Assembly (NCBI RefSeq): GCF_012584445.1 | Contig: NZ_JABAHI010000007.1 | Span: forward strand, 39,350-103,349 | Reading direction: 5' to 3' | Source: Olsenella sp. KGMB02461 | GTDB lineage: Bacteria; Actinomycetota; Coriobacteriia; Coriobacteriales; Atopobiaceae | Length of the DNA stretch: 64,000 bases | In this document: positions 18,039-25,973 of the stretch, in pieces | Layout of the letters: each line of letters opens with the position of its first letter | Numbering within the stretch: position 1 is the stretch's first letter | Translations under genes and position numbers: made by a program | The notes under the pieces: generated by a model | The model's input: only the letters and a program-made list of their open reading frames with translations | Databases searched by the model: none | What the model was told of the DNA's origin: nothing

Positions 18039-18968
18039 ATGGACCCCCTCTTTTTCACCCCTATCCCCCACGACACCGTCTGGGGAGGCACCGCCATCAA
18101 GGATTACTACGGTTACGAATGGCCCAGCGACCAGGTAGGCCAAGCCTGGGCCTTCGCCGACCAGCCCGATGGCTCCACGGCCGTTTCAGACGGCCCCTAC
18201 CAGGGAGCCACCTTAGGCGAGCTGTGGAAAGAGCATCCGGAATGGTTTGGGGACACCGATCGCCCCTTCCCTCTCATCATCTCCCTGCTCTGCCCCGAGC
18301 AAGACCTTTCCATCCAGGTGCACCCCACAGACAGCGTCGCGCGCGCCAAGGGGTTTCCCTATGGCAAAAACGAGGCCTGGTACTTCCTGGAAGCCCAGCC
18401 CGGGTCCTCTATCGTCTTTGGCCACAACGCCGCAGACGAGCAGGATATGAGCCGTCATATCGAGAACGGCCAGTGGGATGAGCTTTTGCGCCGCCTCTGC
18501 GTGCGAAAGGACGACTTTGTCTACGTGCCGGCAGGGACCCTGCACGCCTGCGGCAAAAACGTCATCGTCTACGAGGTGCAGCAGGCCACCAATGTGACCT
18601 ATCGCTTCTACGACTACGACCGCACCGATGCCCAAGGCAACAGGCGCCCCCTTCAGCTGGAGGAGGCGCTGGAGTCGGTGGAGTACGGGCCGGATCTCAA
18701 CACCTCCCGCCACACCGACGCAGTGGAGGCCAAGGATGGATGGGAGCGCACCTGCTACATCGACTGCCCCTCTTTCAAGATCGAGAAGCTGGCGGTGGAC
18801 GAGGGCTCCTTCACCCTTTGCGAAGACACCTATGAGCTCGTGAGCGTCGTACGCGGGTCCGGCCAGGTCAACGACAGGCCCGTGAAGGTGGGCGACCACT
18901 TCTTGGTTCCCAAAGGCTGTGCCGCGACTTTCACAGGCCAGCTCACCTGCATGATGACCACCGCTTAG
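18039..18968 (+). CDS. manA: Mannose-6-phosphate isomerase, class I
   Basis: Zinc-dependent isomerase interconverting mannose 6-phosphate and fructose 6-phosphate. The 309 residues carry IPHDTVWGGTAIKDYY at the start, the metal site LSIQVHPTDSVARAKG, GKNEAWYFLEAQPGSS, VYVPAGTLHACGKNVIVYEVQQ, and the RFYDYDR stretch near 210. These match Bacillus-type ManA (about 315 residues). ATG 18039 follows TAGGAG. It sits after the mannose-family PTS and just before an epimerase, so the PTS product likely enters glycolysis as fructose 6-phosphate. Confidence 0.92.
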   Translation: MDPLFFTPIPHDTVWGGTAIKDYYGYEWPSDQVGQAWAFADQPDGSTAVSDGPYQGATLGELWKEHPEWFGDTDRPFPLIISLLCPEQDLSIQVHPTDSVARAKGFPYGKNEAWYFLEAQPGSSIVFGHNAADEQDMSRHIENGQWDELLRRLCVRKDDFVYVPAGTLHACGKNVIVYEVQQATNVTYRFYDYDRTDAQGNRRPLQLEEALESVEYGPDLNTSRHTDAVEAKDGWERTCYIDCPSFKIEKLAVDEGSFTLCEDTYELVSVVRGSGQVNDRPVKVGDHFLVPKGCAATFTGQLTCMMTTA

Positions 18969-18982
18969 AGAGGGGACCCGCC

Positions 18983-19648
18983 ATGCTGCTTTGCCCCTCC
19001 CTCATGTGCGCCGACTTCTTGCACCTGGCAGACGAGGTGGACGCCCTCTGCGCCGCCGGCGCCGACCTGCTGCATCTCGATGTCATCGACGGCCACTACG
19101 TGGACACCTCTTCCATGGGCCTAGGCGACGTCCGCGCCGTATGCTCACGCTCCAGCGTGCCCTGCGACGTGCACCTCATGGCCACCAACGCCGCCGAGGC
19201 CTGCGTGCACTACATCGAGGCCGGCGCCTCCATCGTCTACGTGCATCCTGAAGCCGATAAGACCATCAACTCCACCCTGGCCAAGATCGCGCGGCTGGGG
19301 GCCCATCCAGGAATCGCCGTGAACCCCGGCCTGGCCTTGGAGACGGTGCAGTGGAGCCTCCCTTTGGTGGATTACGTGCTCATCATGACGGTGAACCCCG
19401 GGTTTTCCGGCCAGCGCTTCCTTGACTACGTCAAACCCAAGATCGCGCAGTTTGCCCAGCTCAAAGACGACTATGGCTTCAAGATCATCGTCGACGGCGC
19501 GTGCTCTCCTGCCGCGATCCAAGAGGTCTGCGCTTTAGGGGCCGACGGCGCAGTCCTTGGCACCAGCGCCCTTTTTGGAAAACCTGGGCCCTATCGCGAG
19601 CTGATGGCTCGCATACGAAGGTTCGACTGTGAGCCTTCTCTGGCATAG
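18983..19648 (+). CDS. Ribulose-phosphate 3-epimerase family protein, AlsE-like
   Basis: TIM-barrel epimerase of 221 residues. LCPSLMCADFLHLADEVD, LHLDVIDGHYVD, CDVHLMATN, LIMTVNPGFSGQRFLD and IIVDGACSPAAIQEV contain the metal and catalytic residues (two Asp, two His positions) of the RPE family. The SLMC opening and MDGHxV-like motif resemble allulose-6-phosphate 3-epimerase AlsE more than housekeeping Rpe (SILSAD, MDGHFVPN). It follows manA by 14 bp. With a hexose PTS this suggests use of a rare ketohexose such as allulose, but Rpe activity is not excluded. Confidence 0.85.
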   Translation: MLLCPSLMCADFLHLADEVDALCAAGADLLHLDVIDGHYVDTSSMGLGDVRAVCSRSSVPCDVHLMATNAAEACVHYIEAGASIVYVHPEADKTINSTLAKIARLGAHPGIAVNPGLALETVQWSLPLVDYVLIMTVNPGFSGQRFLDYVKPKIAQFAQLKDDYGFKIIVDGACSPAAIQEVCALGADGAVLGTSALFGKPGPYRELMARIRRFDCEPSLA

Positions 19649-19656
19649 TCCGCTCT

Positions 19657-19775
19657 CGACTGTCCGCCACTTCTTTCAATCCTCTATAGTTCTTAAGAGC
19701 AGGGATATTTCATCCTAAGACATCCCTCTTAAGGGCCACGATACCCAAGAGGCGTGAAAAGGAGGCGGACAGTCG
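19657..19775 (+). repeat. Nested long inverted repeat between epimerase and regulator
   Basis: Outer perfect 12-bp arms CGACTGTCCGCC (19657-19668) and GGCGGACAGTCG (19764-19775) enclose a second pair, CTTAAG with GGGAT (19692-19706) against ATCCC with CTTAAG (19722-19733). The 3' outer arm overlaps an AAAAGGAGG sequence. As RNA it would form a multi-stem element about 120 nt long in front of the regulator gene. Role unknown. Confidence 0.55.
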
Positions 19776-19796
19776 TCTTAGAATCGCAGGCCGGCT

Positions 19797-20615
19797 GTGA
19801 ACACCACTATGGGGACGCTTTACCGCAACATCAAAGATGATCTTTTTGCCAAGATCAGCGACGGCACCTACTCTGAGGGCGACCTTATCCCCTCAGAGAC
19901 GGACCTTGCCAAACAATACGGCGTAAGCCGCCCCACCATGCGCCAGGCGTTGCAAATCTTGGTGGACGAAGGCTACCTGGAACGGCGGCGTCGCCGGGGC
20001 ACCATCGTCACCAAACCCACCAGTCCAGACGCAGACCCCAAAAAGCCGGGTGGCTACCAGGCAGATTCAGGGGTGCAAAGCTTTGAGGAGGAGTTGCGCC
20101 GGGCAGGCCACAGCGTGCGCACCATGCCCATCCTGGCCAAGATCGAAGAGGCCTCCGAGGGCATCGCCCGCGCATTGGAGCTGGCTGCCGGCGACCCGGT
20201 GATAAAGCTGGTGCGCTTGCGCTATGTGGACGAGATACCCCATGTGTTCATGGAGCACTATCTGCCCTCCGAGCTCTATCCTGGTTTTTTGAACGCCGAT
20301 TTTTCCCAGGTAGGCCTCTACCAGCGCATGAACGACCTTGGCCGGCCGGTGCGCACCATCACCCGGCGCCTGGAGGTCATGAAGGCTGACGCTTCCTCGG
20401 CCACGCTGCTCGACCTGCCCATTGGCGACCCGCTTTTCCACTTTCAAACCTTTGGCAGGGCCCAAGACAACCGCATGGTGGAATACTCCATTTCCACATA
20501 CCGAGGCCGCAACAACAGCTTCGAGTTCACGGTGGGCGCAGAGGAACCCTCGGCCCTGGTGCTGCCCTCAGACATGATCGACCCTATAGACCCTGCAGCT
20601 GCCGAGCAAAGCTAA
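19797..20615 (+). CDS. GntR family (HutC-type) transcriptional regulator
   Basis: Regulator of 272 residues with an N-terminal winged helix (LFAKISDGTYSEGDLIPSE, YGVSRPTMRQALQILVDE, RRGTIVTK) and a C-terminal UTRA ligand domain (VIKLVRLRYVDEIPHVFMEH, YSISTYRGRNNSFEF). The start is uncertain: GTG 19797 and ATG 19809 both lack a good ribosome site, while a strong AAGGAGG lies about 30 bp upstream within an inverted repeat, which would fit occluded or regulated translation. It is the likely controller of the second PTS locus. Confidence 0.9.
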   Translation: MNTTMGTLYRNIKDDLFAKISDGTYSEGDLIPSETDLAKQYGVSRPTMRQALQILVDEGYLERRRRRGTIVTKPTSPDADPKKPGGYQADSGVQSFEEELRRAGHSVRTMPILAKIEEASEGIARALELAAGDPVIKLVRLRYVDEIPHVFMEHYLPSELYPGFLNADFSQVGLYQRMNDLGRPVRTITRRLEVMKADASSATLLDLPIGDPLFHFQTFGRAQDNRMVEYSISTYRGRNNSFEFTVGAEEPSALVLPSDMIDPIDPAAAEQS

Positions 20616-20659
20616 CCCTGCCGCCAGGGGCCTTAAGAGGTCGCTGCAGCCCCTTGGCC

Positions 20660-21259
20660 CTAGGCCATGACTCGAGAGAGGCGCGCAGCCTCCTCGCGAG
20701 CCGCTTTGGCCGCCTCCGCGTCGCCTTGGCTGTCGTATTGGAGAGCCAGAAGGCGCAGCAGACGCAGGCGTGTGGGGAGGTCTGCGCCCTCCATCTGGCG
20801 CTTCATCTGGTCGACATAGGCAGCACTGCCATCAAGCACGATGTCTGCCACCGCTTGGAGCTCTTTGGCAAGGGCTTGGGTGTTCGCCGTCTCTGCCATC
20901 CGCTCTAGCAGGCTGCGCACTTGGGCCTCGTCTTTTCGAGCCAGGTAATACTCGAAGCCCTTCACCAGGAGATCGGCGCGTTGACGGCCCGCAGAAGACT
21001 GGGCGAGCAGCGTGCTGAAGGTTTTATCGGCATGTGTGGCATCGCCTAAACGCTTATAGGCGGCGAACCTCATGTAGTTGAGGTTGTAGGCCGGCATCAG
21101 CCTGTTGGGCCACCGGCTGTCTAGATAGTCGAGCAAGGCCTCGGGCCCGTCTGCATCCATGCGCCGCTGGGCCCGTGCGGCAATGACGCGCATGGCTGCC
21201 TGGTGGGCTATAAAAAGTCCTGCGACGCAGGCCAGAAGGATCCAGATGAAGGGGTTCAT
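20660..21259 (-). CDS. Membrane-anchored helical-repeat protein, unknown function
   Basis: A 199-residue protein starting at ATG 21259 (MNPFIWILLACVAGLFIAHQ) with one N-terminal membrane helix and then an all-helical, TPR-like body: EALLDYLDSRWPNRLMPAY, FAAYKRLGDATHADKTF, LLVKGFEYYLARKDEAQ and LRLLALQYDSQGDAEAAKAA each look like one half of a helical hairpin. No catalytic motif is visible. It lies alone on minus between two plus-strand HutC regulators and converges with the first. Function unknown. Confidence 0.72.
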   Translation of the reverse strand: MNPFIWILLACVAGLFIAHQAAMRVIAARAQRRMDADGPEALLDYLDSRWPNRLMPAYNLNYMRFAAYKRLGDATHADKTFSTLLAQSSAGRQRADLLVKGFEYYLARKDEAQVRSLLERMAETANTQALAKELQAVADIVLDGSAAYVDQMKRQMEGADLPTRLRLLRLLALQYDSQGDAEAAKAAREEAARLSRVMA

Positions 21260-21589
21260 GGACGCTCTCAATCGTTATCTAGGAAGGGCAGATGCGCTAC
21301 TCTGGGAAGGGTGGCAAGGTGGCTTCTCCATTTGTCAGGATTTTAATCCGTACATTCTATTTATGTACGTGTTACACCTAGCAAAAGAAGGGCCTGGGAG
21401 GTTCGGCGACCTGTAGACTCTCTTACTATAGTCGAGACACGCGAGGTAACTTACCGTGAAGTACCCCTATCCCCTATTGTCCCCTCGCAGGCCTATGCAG
21501 CTTCTTGTACGTTATGTCTATATTGGCGGTTTGGTTCTTGTAAGCTCGACCCTTGTTGGCATTGGGTCCCCAATTGGAAAAGAGCGACT
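21260..21589. other. Gene-free gap with one palindrome
   Basis: No gene is supported in this 330-bp gap. GTACAT (21350-21355) and ATGTAC (21363-21368) form a perfect inverted repeat with a 7-bp centre and may be an operator for the downstream HutC gene or the divergent membrane protein gene. Confidence 0.4.
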
Positions 21590-22315
21590 ATGGGCTCTGC
21601 CTATCTCATGATCAAGGACGACCTTAGGGGTCTTATCGAAAACGGCGGCTATGCCGTAGGGGAGCTCATTCCCTCCCAATCGGATTTGGCGGAGACCTAC
21701 GGGGTGAGCGCGCCCACGGTCAAGCGCGCCGTGGAGCTTTTGGCCCGCGAGGGGTTCTTGGAGGCGGTGGCAGGCGGCTATGTGGTGGCCCGCAGGCGCG
21801 TGCCCCAGGGCTACGCCACCACGCTGCGCAGCTATTATGAGGAGCGCAGCGCCAACACCAGCTTCCCGGAGACCAAGATCATCAGGTTTTGCACGGTAGG
21901 CGCCAGCGACCTGGAGGCCCGCCGCCTGGGTATCGCCCCGGGAGCACCGGTCTTTCGCATCGTCCGCCTGCGCTATGCCGACGGAAAGCCCTTTGTCTTT
22001 CTCACCAACTGCACTCCCTGCGAGTATTTCCCTGAGCTCGCCTCGGTGGACCTCACCGCCCACTCGCTCTACTCCACCTTCGACGAGATGGGCCGCCCGG
22101 CCCTGGAAGCAGACCGCACCATCGAGATCCTGCGGGCCGCCACCAACCTCTGCGCCCTGTTGGATGTGCAGCCCGAGGAGCCGCTCTTCAAGGTGACCAC
22201 CATGGTCTACGACGAGCAGGGGGTCGCTTTGGACTACTCTGAGGCCGTCTTTTTGAGCGAAGGCAACTCCTTCCACATCACCACCAGGGTGCTGGGCGAA
22301 GGGCTCATGCGCTGA
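21590..22315 (+). CDS. GntR family (HutC-type) transcriptional regulator
   Basis: Fourth GntR/UTRA regulator in the window, 241 residues. The winged helix reads MGSAYLMIKDDLRGLIENGG, GELIPSQSDLAETYGVSAPT and VKRAVELLAREGFLEAVAGG; the UTRA domain has VFRIVRLRYADGKPFVFLTN and ends YSEAVFLSEGNSFHIT. The start MGSAYLMIKDDL resembles MGTLYRNIKDDL of the 19797 gene, so the two are probably paralogues. No PTS gene follows it directly, so it may act on the second PTS locus from a distance or on genes outside the window. Confidence 0.9.
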   Translation: MGSAYLMIKDDLRGLIENGGYAVGELIPSQSDLAETYGVSAPTVKRAVELLAREGFLEAVAGGYVVARRRVPQGYATTLRSYYEERSANTSFPETKIIRFCTVGASDLEARRLGIAPGAPVFRIVRLRYADGKPFVFLTNCTPCEYFPELASVDLTAHSLYSTFDEMGRPALEADRTIEILRAATNLCALLDVQPEEPLFKVTTMVYDEQGVALDYSEAVFLSEGNSFHITTRVLGEGLMR

Positions 22316-22511
22316 AGGCTTCAGAGCCACGGCCCTTGACTCGGAAGCAGAAGCGCCTTTTGCTTACGGTCCCTCAAGATCTCTGGGCATTTGTTGCCTT
22401 TCGCTCGCAGGGGCTGGCTTGGCCTCGGCGGGTGGGGAAGCATCTCCTAGAATAGGTCGGTGACGACCTTTGCGGCTTTTGCGCAAAGGCGTGCAATCTC
22501 TGGAGGCGGCC

Positions 22512-23153
22512 ATGGCAGCGCACGAGCGCGATGACGATCTTTTGCAGCATGATTCGGTTCCCACCCATCGCGTTCCAGAAGACCTAGGGCGCGATCTGGT
22601 GGAAGGTTTGGCCGAGCCTCCCTTTGCGGGCGCCCCAGAGACCGTCTCGGCCCCATTGCCTCAAAGCGACCCTGCGGCATACGACCCCAATTTCGAGGGC
22701 GACGCCCAACATCGCTCCCCTGCGGCCCCGCCCACCACCGGGCAGCCCCGCCCGCAAAGCGCCGTTCCCAATGACGGCTACAGCTCCAGCTATCGGGAGC
22801 CTTCCAACCCCCGGGGGGCCTATGTGCGCGAGCCGGTGCCCCATCGCACCCAAGCCGCCATCAACCGCATGGAAGAGGACGACTTTGAGTCTTCCATCGA
22901 CTACTCCCACGAGAGCGGCTACACCACCCGCCGCGGCTCCGCCTTCTCAGGCAGCGGGTACCGCCGCAGCCGGGCCGATGAGCAGCGTTTCAAAAAAGAG
23001 CTCAAATACGGCCAGTACCTGGAAGTTCCCAAAGGTCGGCGCGACCTTTTCGCCAGCCAGAAGCAACAGCGCGCCCGCACCGCCGCCATTCTGGCCGTGC
23101 TGGTGGCCGCAGCGCTCCTAGTGGCTCTCATCCTCTGGCTGGCGCTTCGCTAG
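22512..23153 (+). CDS. Tail-anchored membrane protein, unknown function
   Basis: About 213 residues, starting at ATG 22512 after GGAGGCGG. The long N-terminal part is hydrophilic and proline-rich without a clear fold (PTTGQPRPQSAVPNDGYSSS). A basic region with FKKELKYGQYLEVPKGRR follows, and the C-terminus is a single membrane helix (TAAILAVLVAAALLVALILW) ending LALR. Such a layout gives a cytoplasmic disordered domain held at the membrane. I do not recognise the family. It is alone on plus between the HutC gene and a convergent small minus-strand gene. Confidence 0.68.
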   Translation: MAAHERDDDLLQHDSVPTHRVPEDLGRDLVEGLAEPPFAGAPETVSAPLPQSDPAAYDPNFEGDAQHRSPAAPPTTGQPRPQSAVPNDGYSSSYREPSNPRGAYVREPVPHRTQAAINRMEEDDFESSIDYSHESGYTTRRGSAFSGSGYRRSRADEQRFKKELKYGQYLEVPKGRRDLFASQKQQRARTAAILAVLVAAALLVALILWLALR

Positions 23154-23219
23154 CGTCAGTGCCGCGCGAGCCTTCCCGCTGTCTTACGCGCGATGCTGCG
23201 CCCAAGAGGCGGCAGGCTC

Positions 23220-23423
23220 CTAGCGCCAGGGATCCTCTTCCCAGAGAGGCTCGCGTGCAGGCGGGCGGTCGCTCCAGGGATCGTAGCCGTCGTCATCTTC
23301 TGCCTCTGCCCGGCAAAACTCGCTGGCAGAGGCTTTTTCTTGCCGAGAAGCGCTGCTGCTGGCAGCTGGTCTCTTAGGGGAAGGCGCGGGTTTCTTGGCA
23401 GCAGAAGCGTGGGGAGTCATCAC
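23220..23423 (-). CDS. Small acidic-tailed hypothetical protein
   Basis: A 67-residue protein starting GTG 23423 (or ATG 23420), three bases after the stop of the PASTA gene; AAAGGGG lies just before it. The first half is Ala/Ser/Lys/Pro-rich (ASAAKKPAPSPKRPAASSS) and the second acidic with tryptophans (DDDGYDPWSD, PLWEEDPWR). The low-complexity composition makes coding status uncertain, but the close spacing and ribosome site argue for a co-translated gene. Confidence 0.45.
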   Translation of the reverse strand: MMTPHASAAKKPAPSPKRPAASSSASRQEKASASEFCRAEAEDDDGYDPWSDRPPAREPLWEEDPWR

Positions 23424-23425
23424 GG

Positions 23426-25198
23426 TTACCCCTTTATGAGCAGTTGAGTGGCGGCCAGGTTGGCCATGGAGCCCTCGTAGGTGTCCAGGCTGATGCCGGC
23501 GGCCGAGAGGTTTGCCTCCAGCGTTTGGGCGGGCGCGACGCAGACGGCGGCCAGGACTTGATCGTTGGCGCGCCAGACCACAATGACCCAGGTGTCGGAG
23601 CCCTGGGTGCCAGCCTTGGCGATGAATTCCGGGACCTGGGAGGCTTTGGGCGCCAGCGTTTGGGGCGTAGTCGTGGTGGTGGTACCTGAGGAAGTCTTGA
23701 GCCCGCAGGCCTCCATAAGACTGTTGACCGTGGCTTGGTCCACCTTGAGGGCGCCTGCAGCATCGGGAGCGGAGTCTTGGTCAAAGGTCAGGCGCACGCC
23801 CTGGATTTGAGCGCCGGCAGCCAAGCCGTCGGTGGCCCAGAACTGGAAGCCGCGGTACTCGGCGAAGGGGTTGGGCCCAATGACCACCTGCGGGCTTGCG
23901 GCAGAGCCGGCCCAGGTTGCGGTGACCACGTCGTCGCGGGCAGCGCCGTAGAGCAGGCTATAGCCCTGTTGGCGCAGGTAGACGGAGAGGTCCTTGGGCG
24001 CGCAGTGGAGGTACTCCAGCGCCGCGCAGGGACTGGCCGGATAGGGCGACGACACCGTGAGCGTCACCTTGGAGTTGGCTTTGAGCTCAGACCCTACCGC
24101 GGGATCTGCCGAGACCACCGTGCCCGGATCCTGGTCGCTGGCCACCATCACCGTCTCATAGGCGAGGCCGGCGCGCTCGACAGCCTCCTTGGCGTCGTCC
24201 TCGCTGAGGCCCACCACGTCGGGCACCGTATAGGGCTGGGCCACCACCAAGGTCACCATCTCGTCGGCCGCCACTACCGACCCGGCCGAAGGCGTCACCG
24301 CGATGACCGTGCCTTTTTCATTGTCGGAGTTCTCATATTCCACTCGCACGTGATCGATGGAGCGGTCGCGCAGCGCCTCTTTGGCGTCTTCCAGGGCCAT
24401 GCCCTCCACCTCGGGCACCGACCGCTCCACGCCGATGCCCAGCGCCACCACGCTGCCCGGGTCCACACGCCTGGAGCCCGCCGGCTCCTGGGACACCACT
24501 TTGCCCACGGCGTTGTCGCTCACCACGTCTGTGGTGGCTACCGAGAAACCCTCCCCCTCCAGCAAGGACGTCGCCGCGGCTTGATCCATGCCCACGGTGT
24601 CGGGCAAGGTCTTGCCGCCCCAGACCTCCATGCGCCAGGTGACAAAGGCCACGAGCAGCCCCAGCGCCGCCACAAACAGGACGGCGGCGGTGATGAGGCC
24701 CAGGCGGTGGTTTTTCTCGGCAGCCTGCTCTTCTGCGATGGGGTCCGGCGCCGCATAGACGCGCATGCGGCCGGTGGAGCCGGGGCGGGAAGGGTCGGCA
24801 ACCAGGGAATCCAGAAGGTCTTCGTCGGTGAGGTCTAGGCGCACGGCCTCTTTGGTGGCATCCACCGGGGTGGGCACGGGCACCGTGTCGCCTACTTCTA
24901 CCTGGGAGTTTCCCGGCCGTACCTGGGTAGCCTCCACCTCTTTGAGCGACGAGGTGGCCGCCAAATCATCTTGCGGCTGAGGGCCAGTCGGGGCATCGGC
25001 GGAGCCTTGGGCGCCTTGCGACGCGAGGGCAGCTTCAGGGGTATGGAGAGCCGCGCCATCAGGCATGCTGTCTGGGGCGTCATTCCTATCGACATTTGAC
25101 GATGCATCCTGAGGCGCTGCGCCCTTCACGGGACGCCCGCACTGGTGGCAAAACTTCGCATTGTCAGGTAGCTCGGTGCCGCAGCCTTCGCAGCGCAT
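23426..25198 (-). CDS. Zinc-ribbon membrane protein with three PASTA domains
   Basis: About 590 residues from ATG 25198, which follows CAAGGAG. The N-terminus is a C4 zinc ribbon (CEGCGTELPDNAKFCHQCGR), then a charged low-complexity region, one membrane helix (LGLITAAVLFVAALGLLVAF, about 165-185), and three extracellular PASTA repeats of about 65 residues each. Their signatures are TVGMDQAAATSLLEGEGF, VEGMALEDAKEALRDRSI and VVGLSEDDAKEAVERAGL. A C-terminal domain of about 200 residues follows. PASTA domains bind cell-wall muropeptides, usually behind a Ser/Thr kinase; here the cytoplasmic kinase is replaced by a zinc ribbon. Confidence 0.85.
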   Translation of the reverse strand: MRCEGCGTELPDNAKFCHQCGRPVKGAAPQDASSNVDRNDAPDSMPDGAALHTPEAALASQGAQGSADAPTGPQPQDDLAATSSLKEVEATQVRPGNSQVEVGDTVPVPTPVDATKEAVRLDLTDEDLLDSLVADPSRPGSTGRMRVYAAPDPIAEEQAAEKNHRLGLITAAVLFVAALGLLVAFVTWRMEVWGGKTLPDTVGMDQAAATSLLEGEGFSVATTDVVSDNAVGKVVSQEPAGSRRVDPGSVVALGIGVERSVPEVEGMALEDAKEALRDRSIDHVRVEYENSDNEKGTVIAVTPSAGSVVAADEMVTLVVAQPYTVPDVVGLSEDDAKEAVERAGLAYETVMVASDQDPGTVVSADPAVGSELKANSKVTLTVSSPYPASPCAALEYLHCAPKDLSVYLRQQGYSLLYGAARDDVVTATWAGSAASPQVVIGPNPFAEYRGFQFWATDGLAAGAQIQGVRLTFDQDSAPDAAGALKVDQATVNSLMEACGLKTSSGTTTTTTPQTLAPKASQVPEFIAKAGTQGSDTWVIVVWRANDQVLAAVCVAPAQTLEANLSAAGISLDTYEGSMANLAATQLLIKG

Positions 25199-25304
25199 GC
25201 AGTCTCCTTGGAGTGGAGGGGCCACGTCGCTTGAGCGACGCCCCGGATACATCTACGACGCAATTCTACCCGCAACGGCTTTTTGAGATATGGAGAGGCT
25301 ATCC

Positions 25305-25583
25305 TTAGCGCTTCGAACGATAGACCTCGCCCCTATGCCCGCACTCTACCGCACAAACTACCAACTCACCATCGTCAATCTGGCACAAGACCCTGTAATC
25401 ACCTACGCGATAGCGCCAGAGATCAGCTTTATCCCCCACGAGCGATTTGCCCCAGAGCCGAGGGTTATTGCAGCCTTCGATATGAGCAGTCATCCAATCC
25501 ATGATGAGACGGGCATCGAAGCGATCCATCTTACGAAGCGCCTTGAGAGCTTGCGTGCCGTAAAACAGGTGGCACACGATCAA
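25305..25583 (-). CDS. RelE/ParE-family toxin
   Basis: A 92-residue toxin of the RelE superfamily, which in characterised cases cleaves mRNA at the ribosome. The C-terminal half shows the family pattern LWRYRVGDYRVLCQIDDGEL followed by a basic tail (GHRGEVYRSKR), and the N-terminal half has ALKALRKMDRFDARLIMDWM. The start codon overlaps the antitoxin stop by 4 bp (ATGA). Both genes share the palindrome-bearing promoter at about 25807-25823. Activity is inferred from family membership. Confidence 0.86.
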   Translation of the reverse strand: MIVCHLFYGTQALKALRKMDRFDARLIMDWMTAHIEGCNNPRLWGKSLVGDKADLWRYRVGDYRVLCQIDDGELVVCAVECGHRGEVYRSKR

Positions 25584-25795
25584 AACCCCATCAAAGCTCG
25601 AGCCTCGGCATCTGAGTAGGAAGTGCCGTCATCCTGCGCGATCGCCTGCTCTAGTGCTTCTAGGTCTGCTGCGTCTTCTATACGCTCGAATACTGCTTCG
25701 CGAATAAACTCAGAAACCGATTTTCCCTCAAATGCCGCAAACTTCCTTGTGAGATCCGCTTCCTTTTCATCCATACGCACAGTCATTGTTGCCAT
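25580..25795 (-). CDS. RelB/DinJ-like antitoxin
   Basis: A 71-residue antitoxin with an N-terminal ribbon-helix-helix (MATMTVRMDEKEADLTRKFA, GKSVSEFIREAVFERIED) and an acidic C-terminal tail that should wrap the toxin. ATG 25795 follows GGGAGG; the longer frame to 25807 overlaps the operator. It is first in the two-gene unit and probably represses it by binding the palindrome upstream. Confidence 0.85.
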   Translation of the reverse strand: MATMTVRMDEKEADLTRKFAAFEGKSVSEFIREAVFERIEDAADLEALEQAIAQDDGTSYSDAEARALMGF

Positions 25796-25806
25796 AATGC
25801 CTCCCA

Positions 25807-25823
25807 TGAATACAACGTATTCA
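25807..25823. promoter_or_regulatory. Toxin-antitoxin operator, perfect palindrome
   Basis: TGAATAC-AAC-GTATTCA, perfect 7-bp arms, lies between a TATAGT -10-like sequence and the antitoxin ribosome site on minus. This is the place expected for autoregulation by a ribbon-helix-helix antitoxin. Confidence 0.65.
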
Positions 25824-25847
25824 TACTATACCCCATCAGACAAAAAA

Positions 25848-25879
25848 GCACCCCGTCCTCCGCGAGGAGAACAGGGTGC
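25848..25879 (-). terminator. Intrinsic terminator of the heat-shock operon
   Basis: GCACCC ... GGGTGC stem with inner CTCC/GGAG pairing, followed on minus by TTTTTT. It lies 95 bp after the clpB stop. Confidence 0.85.
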
Positions 25880-25887
25880 CTATGGGT

Positions 25888-25922
25888 GGGCTTCTCGGCG
25901 TTTTCAGGCTGCCGAGAAGCCC
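25888..25922 (-). repeat. Perfect inverted repeat after clpB
   Basis: GGGCTTCTCGGC (25888-25899) and GCCGAGAAGCCC (25911-25922), 12-bp arms. It lies between the clpB stop and the T-tailed terminator and contains the TGCCGAGAA word seen in many other gaps of this window. Confidence 0.6.
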
Positions 25923-25973
25923 TCGTCGCCTTTCCTGCGCGATTTGGATCACCGAGAAGGCCAGCGGGAAGCG

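Noticed and set aside
17123..18481. 452-codon plus frame across EIID and manA
   Set aside because: Overlaps two certain genes in another frame and reads as Arg/Pro/His-rich noise.
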